Source: JBQTHP01 sp052389755 | GTDB taxonomy: Bacteria; Pseudomonadota; Gammaproteobacteria; Steroidobacterales; Steroidobacteraceae | DNA length: 8,465 bases | Direction: 5' to 3' | NCBI GenBank assembly: GCA_052389755.1 | Contig: JBQTHP010000236.1 | Coordinates: 1 to 8,465, forward strand | Shown: in pieces, positions 4,966 through 8,465 of the stretch | Position numbering within the stretch: position 1 is the stretch's first letter | How the letters are laid out: the number at the start of each line of letters is the position of its first letter | Made by a program: the position numbers and the translations under genes | Notes under the pieces: model-generated | The model's database searches: none | What the model was told of the DNA's origin: nothing | What the model saw: only the letters and a program-made list of their open reading frames with translations

Positions 4966-6398
4966 CCACGCACGGCCGCCGCCAGCTTCTGCACGTCCGT
5001 CCAGATCGTGCGATCCAGAAGACGCACCGTGGCGAGATAGGCGACGGCGCCTACCACGATTAACACCGGCAGCCCCGGCGCCTCTTCCCAGTGCTGCAGC
5101 GGAAGACGCGTGCCCGCTACGGCGAGGTACATTACGACACCGCCTGCCAGCGGCACGCGGACGGCGGTGAGCAGGTCCAGGAATCCGAAGCCCAGCTCCG
5201 GCAGGGTGCGCGGAAAATTCAGCGCGAAGATGATCGGTATTGCGACCAACCAGGACACGGCGAGCCCGTTGATGCCCGCCTGCACGCCGACGAGGAAGGC
5301 GGCCGGTAGCACGATCGCGCTGACGATCGTGTTGCGCAACTCCAGATCGGCACGGCCCACGGCGGTGAGCGCCGTCGACAGGATCGCGGCAAGCATGCGC
5401 AGCGGGGCGACGAGGCTCACGAGCTGCAGCGCGGTGATCGCCGGGTGCCAGCGCGGGCCGAGGAGCACGTCGACGAATTCGGGTGCGACCGCCGAGATGC
5501 CCCACAGCGCGGGAATTGCGACGAGGGCGAGCATGCGAAACGAATCGAGCAGTCGCTGCCGCAGCCGCGGCAGCTCGTCCTGCAGGCGAGCCACGGCCGG
5601 GAAGGCCACCTGATTGACGATCGACATTGCCTTCGTCATCGGCAACGCGGCGAGATGAATCGAAACCGAATACAGGCCGACAGCCTCACGGCCGAGCACG
5701 CGGCCCGCGATCAGTACGTCCGCCTGGTATGTGATCTGCCAGAGCAGGCGCGACGCGGTGACAGCCCCACCGAAGCGCAGGTGCGAGGCGATTCCTCTGA
5801 AGTTGAACGACGGCCACACAAAGCCGCCCAGTGCGACGTACAAAGCGGTGCGCAGCAGCGCGCCGGTCAGGTTGCCGAAGACGAGCGCCCACACGCCCAT
5901 GCCGAGCCAGGCAAGGAACAGCGTGGTGAAGGCACCGGTGAGTGTCGCGACGAGCTCGATTCCGGCGAGTCGCTTGAATTCCATCTGCCGGTAAGCGAGG
6001 GACTGCGGTGCGGCTTCGATCGCATTCAGCAGGAACTGGATCGCGAGCACCCGGATCACGTTGATGAGGCGCTCATCGCCCAACAGCTCCGCGAACAGCG
6101 GCGCACCGAGGGCAACGACGAGGCCGCACCCGACGTTCAGAGCCGCGAGGGCGCCGGCCACTCGCGAGAGCTCCTGCCGAGCTAGCGTCTGCGCCTGCAC
6201 CAGCGAGGAACCGAGTCCGAACTCCGCAACGCCCGCCACGATCGACACGAGCACCATGCTGAGCGCCATCAACCCGTAGTCCTCCGGCGTGAGCAGCCGG
6301 AACACGAGCAACGTTACGCCCCAGCTCACGGTCTGCCCGGCGATCTTAGCGATGCTGCTCCATTTGAGCCCGGCGGCCGCTTGTCGCTCAACGCTCAG
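4962..6398 (-). CDS. Polysaccharide (O-antigen/EPS-type) flippase, MOP superfamily
   Basis: This inner-membrane protein would flip lipid-linked glycan units to the periplasmic face. The best start gives 478 residues, usual for the family, and begins SVERQAAAGLKWSSIAKIAG, the characteristic amphipathic opening. RLLTPEDYGLMAL follows, then about 12-14 hydrophobic segments. Other landmarks are GLGSSLVQ, QSLAYRQMEFKRLA, FGGAVTASRLLWQITYQADV and LGREAVGLYSVSIHLAALPM, which are typical of Wzx-like polysaccharide transporters. The frame extends 80 codons further to an ATG at 6638, but that stretch is Arg/Cys-rich, unlike the family, and would abut the methyltransferase start. The proposed start is CTG at 6398, with GGAG 8 bases upstream; GTG at 6452 is an alternative. 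The TAG stop (4964-4962) lies 11 bp from the repeat. The glycan substrate cannot be told from sequence. Confidence 0.88.
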   Translation of the reverse strand: MSVERQAAAGLKWSSIAKIAGQTVSWGVTLLVFRLLTPEDYGLMALSMVLVSIVAGVAEFGLGSSLVQAQTLARQELSRVAGALAALNVGCGLVVALGAPLFAELLGDERLINVIRVLAIQFLLNAIEAAPQSLAYRQMEFKRLAGIELVATLTGAFTTLFLAWLGMGVWALVFGNLTGALLRTALYVALGGFVWPSFNFRGIASHLRFGGAVTASRLLWQITYQADVLIAGRVLGREAVGLYSVSIHLAALPMTKAMSIVNQVAFPAVARLQDELPRLRQRLLDSFRMLALVAIPALWGISAVAPEFVDVLLGPRWHPAITALQLVSLVAPLRMLAAILSTALTAVGRADLELRNTIVSAIVLPAAFLVGVQAGINGLAVSWLVAIPIIFALNFPRTLPELGFGFLDLLTAVRVPLAGGVVMYLAVAGTRLPLQHWEEAPGLPVLIVVGAVAYLATVRLLDRTIWTDVQKLAAAVRG

Positions 6399-6636
6399 AT
6401 ACGTGACTCCACGGCATGCGGCAGAGGCTCCTGTATTCGTGACACACGCCACACAAACATCGAGCGCGCGAACTCGGTACGATAACCGCCGAGGTGGGAC
6501 CGTGCTCCGGAAAATCGAGACGCTGCTCCCGCGGGCGGCGATGCGCGGGATTTGTAGTACGCGCGGTCCGCAGGCAGAGTGCGTGGGAGGTGCGATTTCA
6601 TGGCATGGAACCCGAAACAGGGTAGTGCGGGAGTCC
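6399..6636. promoter_or_regulatory. Divergent promoter region between flippase and methyltransferase
   Basis: This 238-bp stretch separates the two divergent cargo genes and is the longest non-coding region in the window. The clearest structure is an inverted repeat TCCCGCG-N10-CGCGGGA at 6527-6550 (7-bp arms), a possible operator or mRNA hairpin. The methyltransferase has GGGAG just before its ATG. I see no strong sigma-70 boxes on either strand. If the flippase starts further upstream, part of this region is coding. Confidence 0.4.
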
Positions 6637-7326
6637 ATGAGTCTGTTGTTCGATGAACTGGCCGAGAGCTTTGCCCGCGAGACCGACCGCGCGCTGCGGC
6701 AGAACGGCTACACTCGTGGCAGGCTCGTCCTGGAGTTGGCCCAGCGTTCGATTCCTGCCGGTAGTTCCGTGCTCGACTTCGGTTGCGGGCCAGGGCGGTT
6801 AAGCCTGCTGCTCGCGCGCTCAGGTTTTCGGGTACGCGCGGTGGACATATCGGAAGGCATGATCGCGCAGGCGCGCACGCTCGATCGGCAGGGACTGGAT
6901 CTCGAGTTCGAGAGGATCGGGACATCCGCCGAGGCGCTGGAGCCGGAAAGCTGCGATGCCATCGTGTGCTCCAGCGTGATCGAATACATTCTCGATCCGG
7001 CCGCACTCCTGCGGGAGTTTCACCAGGCGCTTGGCAAACCCGGCGTGCTGATCATCAGCTACGCGAACAGATCCAGCCTGTGGCGGCGATGGGATCGACA
7101 CAACGAGAAGACCAATCCCATGTACGCGCCTCACAACCACTCGTGGCACTGGCACGGTTTTCGTGCATTGCTCGCACGCAACGGCTTTCGCGCGATCATC
7201 GGGCCCGTGTTCTATGAGTCGCCCCTCGACTGGCGACCCGGGGCCCGACTGTTCCGTCGTGTCTCTCTGTTCGGTACCCTGGGCATGCTGGTTGCTCGGC
7301 CCGTTCCGATCGAATCCTCCCGCTAG
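6637..7326 (+). CDS. Class I SAM-dependent methyltransferase
   Basis: This 229-residue cytoplasmic enzyme transfers a methyl group from S-adenosylmethionine to an unknown acceptor. Motif I is SSVLDFGCGPGRLSLLLA (about residues 43-60). The acidic residue after strand 2 is D70 (VRAVDISEGMIAQA), and motif IV is CDAIVCSSVIEYILDP (about 106-121). It ends ALGKPGVLIISYANR followed by an aromatic, His-rich segment (APHNHSWHWHGF), consistent with the methyltransf_11/25 type. The frame is open upstream, but 6637 gives the family-like start (MSLLFDELAESFA) with GGGAG a few bases before it. It is divergent from the flippase and 26 bp ahead of xthA on the same strand, so it may drive xthA expression. A glycan or lipid-carrier target is plausible from context; small-molecule methylation cannot be excluded. 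Confidence 0.88.
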   Translation: MSLLFDELAESFARETDRALRQNGYTRGRLVLELAQRSIPAGSSVLDFGCGPGRLSLLLARSGFRVRAVDISEGMIAQARTLDRQGLDLEFERIGTSAEALEPESCDAIVCSSVIEYILDPAALLREFHQALGKPGVLIISYANRSSLWRRWDRHNEKTNPMYAPHNHSWHWHGFRALLARNGFRAIIGPVFYESPLDWRPGARLFRRVSLFGTLGMLVARPVPIESSR

Positions 7327-7352
7327 CGGCGCGGGAGAATTCCCATCCGGCC

Positions 7353-8150
7353 TTGAAGATCGCGACCTTCAACGTAAACGGAATCACCGCGCGCGTTTCG
7401 CGCCTGCTCGAATGGCTGGCGAGAGAATCGCCCGACGTCGCCTGTCTGCAGGAGCTCAAAGCGCCTGATGCCGCCTTTCCGGCCCGCGCGCTGCGGGAGG
7501 CGGGCTACGAAGCAGTCTGGCAGGGGCAGCGCTCGTGGAATGGCGTTGCGATCCTCGCAAAAGGCGCAAAACCTACGGAAACCCGGCGTGGCTTGCCGGG
7601 CGATCCGGAGGACACCCACAGCCGCTACATCGAAGCCGCCGTCAGCGGCGTCATCGTCGGTTGTCTCTATCTGCCGAACGGCAACCCGCAGCCGGGGCCG
7701 AAATTCGACTACAAGCTCGGCTGGTTCGAGCGGCTGATCGAGTATGCCGCGAGCCTGTACGCGTCTGGCCACCCTGTCGTGCTGGCGGGGGATTTCAATG
7801 TGGTGCCGACCGACTTCGACATCTACGACCCGAAGTCATGGAAGAAGGACGCGCTGCTGCAGCCCGAGACCCGAGACGCTTACCGGCGCCTGCTCGCGCA
7901 GGGTTGGATCGATGCGATCCGCTCGCGCCATCCTGACGAGGCGATCTACACGTTCTGGGATTTCTTCCGCAACCACTGGCAGCGCAACGCCGGTCTTCGC
8001 ATCGACCACTTGCTCCTGAGCCGCGTGCTGGCGCCGCGTCTCATCGATGCGAATGTGGACACGTGGGTGCGGGGCCAGCCGGGCGCAAGTGACCACGCTC
8101 CAGCCTGGGTGGAGATTGCGGACGAGGGATCAGCTGAGCAGTTGCCGTAG
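7353..8150 (+). CDS. xthA: Exodeoxyribonuclease III (AP endonuclease, XthA/ExoA family)
   Basis: This 265-residue base-excision repair enzyme cleaves DNA 5' to abasic sites and removes 3' blocks and 3' nucleotides. All catalytic positions of the family are present: N7 (FNVNG), E34 (CLQELK), D147 and N149 (GDFNVVP), D218 (RIDHLL) and D247/H248 (GASDHAPAWVE). Length matches the family (about 260-270). The start is TTG at 7353, fixed by alignment with the canonical N-terminus and with the ATG of the stranded copy at 4894. The ribosome site is poor: GGGAG at 7333-7337 lies about 15 bases away. The gene follows the methyltransferase stop by 26 bp, so it probably depends on that gene's transcription. 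Its first 58 bp are the right copy of the direct repeat. Its end overlaps hutF convergently by 21 bp. Confidence 0.96.
   Translation: MKIATFNVNGITARVSRLLEWLARESPDVACLQELKAPDAAFPARALREAGYEAVWQGQRSWNGVAILAKGAKPTETRRGLPGDPEDTHSRYIEAAVSGVIVGCLYLPNGNPQPGPKFDYKLGWFERLIEYAASLYASGHPVVLAGDFNVVPTDFDIYDPKSWKKDALLQPETRDAYRRLLAQGWIDAIRSRHPDEAIYTFWDFFRNHWQRNAGLRIDHLLLSRVLAPRLIDANVDTWVRGQPGASDHAPAWVEIADEGSAEQLP
7354..7410 (+). repeat. Right copy of 57-bp direct repeat (head of intact xthA)
   Basis: It encodes residues 1-20 of the intact XthA and matches 4895-4951 at 55 of 57 positions, offset by 2459 bp. Downstream the copies diverge at once (CTGCTCGAATGG here, CTGCTCGGACTA in the left copy), while the reading frame continues into the full enzyme here. 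Confidence 0.93.
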
Positions 8151-8465
8151 CGTGCGCGCGTAGCGATCGGCAATCCGGCTTCTCGCGTGATGCCGGCCGC
8201 CCTCGACAAGCTTGCGGCCGTGACGCCAGACGCAATCCACCAGCCCCGGTCCTCCTGCGAAGATCCAGCTATCACGCAGGGCATCCCCTCGTCGTTCGAT
8301 CAGCGACGGGTGCGCAGCATCCAGGCTCACGATATCTGCCGGGGTACTTTCCGTGATTCCGGGCGCACTGCCATCCAGTGCCTGTGCGCCGCCTGAACAC
8401 GCGGCCTCGAACAGACGGCGCCCGGTGGATCGCCCGGTCTCGAGCGCCAGGACGCTTCGCGCGCG
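8130..8465 (-). CDS. hutF: Formimidoylglutamate deiminase, C-terminal part (5' end beyond window)
   Basis: Only the last 111 residues are in the window. The enzyme hydrolyses N-formimino-L-glutamate to N-formyl-L-glutamate and ammonia in the five-step histidine utilisation pathway, acting in the cytoplasm as an amidohydrolase. The visible part shows TGRSTGRRLFEAACSGGAQA, then TPADIVSLDAAHP, GDALRDSWIFAGG, VDCVWRHGRKLVEGGRHH and RIADRYARTLRQLLS, which match the HutF C-terminus well, including the beta-sandwich subdomain. The metal-binding residues lie in the missing part. A general cytosine-deaminase-like amidohydrolase is the alternative, but DSWIFAG with the VDCVW...GRKLVEGGRH ending favours HutF. 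The stop falls inside the end of xthA on the other strand, so no terminator separates them. Confidence 0.87.
   Translation of the reverse strand, partial: RARSVLALETGRSTGRRLFEAACSGGAQALDGSAPGITESTPADIVSLDAAHPSLIERRGDALRDSWIFAGGPGLVDCVWRHGRKLVEGGRHHARSRIADRYARTLRQLLS

Larger units (their letters stand above)
4952..7352. other. Putative inserted segment: flippase and methyltransferase between xthA-head repeats
   Basis: About 2.4 kb lies between the direct repeats and contains exactly two genes, a polysaccharide flippase and a methyltransferase, both typical of variable surface-glycan loci. The repeats look like the footprints of insertion into the 5' end of xthA with duplication of the gene head, as in integration events that restore the interrupted gene. 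No recombinase, transposase or terminal inverted repeat is visible inside, so the mechanism is not shown by the sequence. Alternatives are two independent recombinations, or cargo entry by homologous exchange with a donor carrying a diverged xthA. Confidence 0.45.

Noticed and set aside
5445..6185. 246-codon plus-strand frame opposite the flippase
   Set aside because: It is rich in Glu, Arg and Gln, as expected for the complement of hydrophobic membrane-protein codons; it is a shadow of the flippase.
6399..6638. 80-residue N-terminal extension of the flippase from ATG 6638
   Set aside because: The sequence is Arg/Cys/Pro-rich with no membrane or family character, and the family N-terminus begins at about residue 82 of that frame.
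4952..7352. Transposon or insertion sequence identity for the cargo segment
   Set aside because: There is no transposase, integrase or terminal inverted repeat; the 57-bp repeats are far longer than ordinary target-site duplications, so only a neutral 'inserted segment' label is justified.

Overview
The window is GC-rich, densely coding bacterial DNA. The gene content points to a proteobacterium, most likely a gammaproteobacterium of the Xanthomonadales/Nevskiales/Steroidobacter type: HutF-type histidine degradation, a YCII/DGPF–ECF42 sigma locus, a signal-peptide M49-like peptidase, and a small 'NPYAP' Cys-motif membrane protein. This taxonomic guess rests on remembered protein resemblance only. 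I see no tRNA, rRNA, CRISPR array, transposase or integrase.

Left block (1-2546). Three minus-strand genes form one likely operon: two tandem DGPF/YCII proteins (1580-1945, then 1123-1551) followed by an ECF42-type sigma factor (1-1052, cut by the left edge). A close match to the ECF42 promoter pattern, TGTCGA-N17-CGAC, lies just upstream of the first gene, so the sigma factor probably transcribes its own operon. Divergent from it is a 149-residue membrane protein (2097-2546), possibly shortened near its C-terminus.

Middle block (2559-4893). An exported M49-like (dipeptidyl-peptidase III-like) zinc metallopeptidase (3118-4809) and a zinc-ribbon protein (2559-3098) form a second minus-strand operon.

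Right block (4894-8465). The main surprise is a 57-bp near-perfect direct repeat (55/57). One copy (7354-7410) is the 5' end of an intact exonuclease III gene, xthA (7353-8150). The other (4895-4951) is a stranded, ATG-bearing 5' fragment of the same gene beside the peptidase. Between them sit a MOP-family polysaccharide flippase (minus) and a SAM-dependent methyltransferase (plus), a small surface-polysaccharide-like cargo. The simplest reading is that about 2.4 kb of cargo was inserted into the 5' end of an xthA gene that once lay divergent to the peptidase gene, with the gene head duplicated. The intact xthA now starts with TTG and lies 26 bp behind the methyltransferase. At the right edge the C-terminus of formimidoylglutamate deiminase (hutF, minus) overlaps the end of xthA convergently.

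No gene-free stretch exceeds 300 bases. The longest is the 238-bp divergent region between flippase and methyltransferase.
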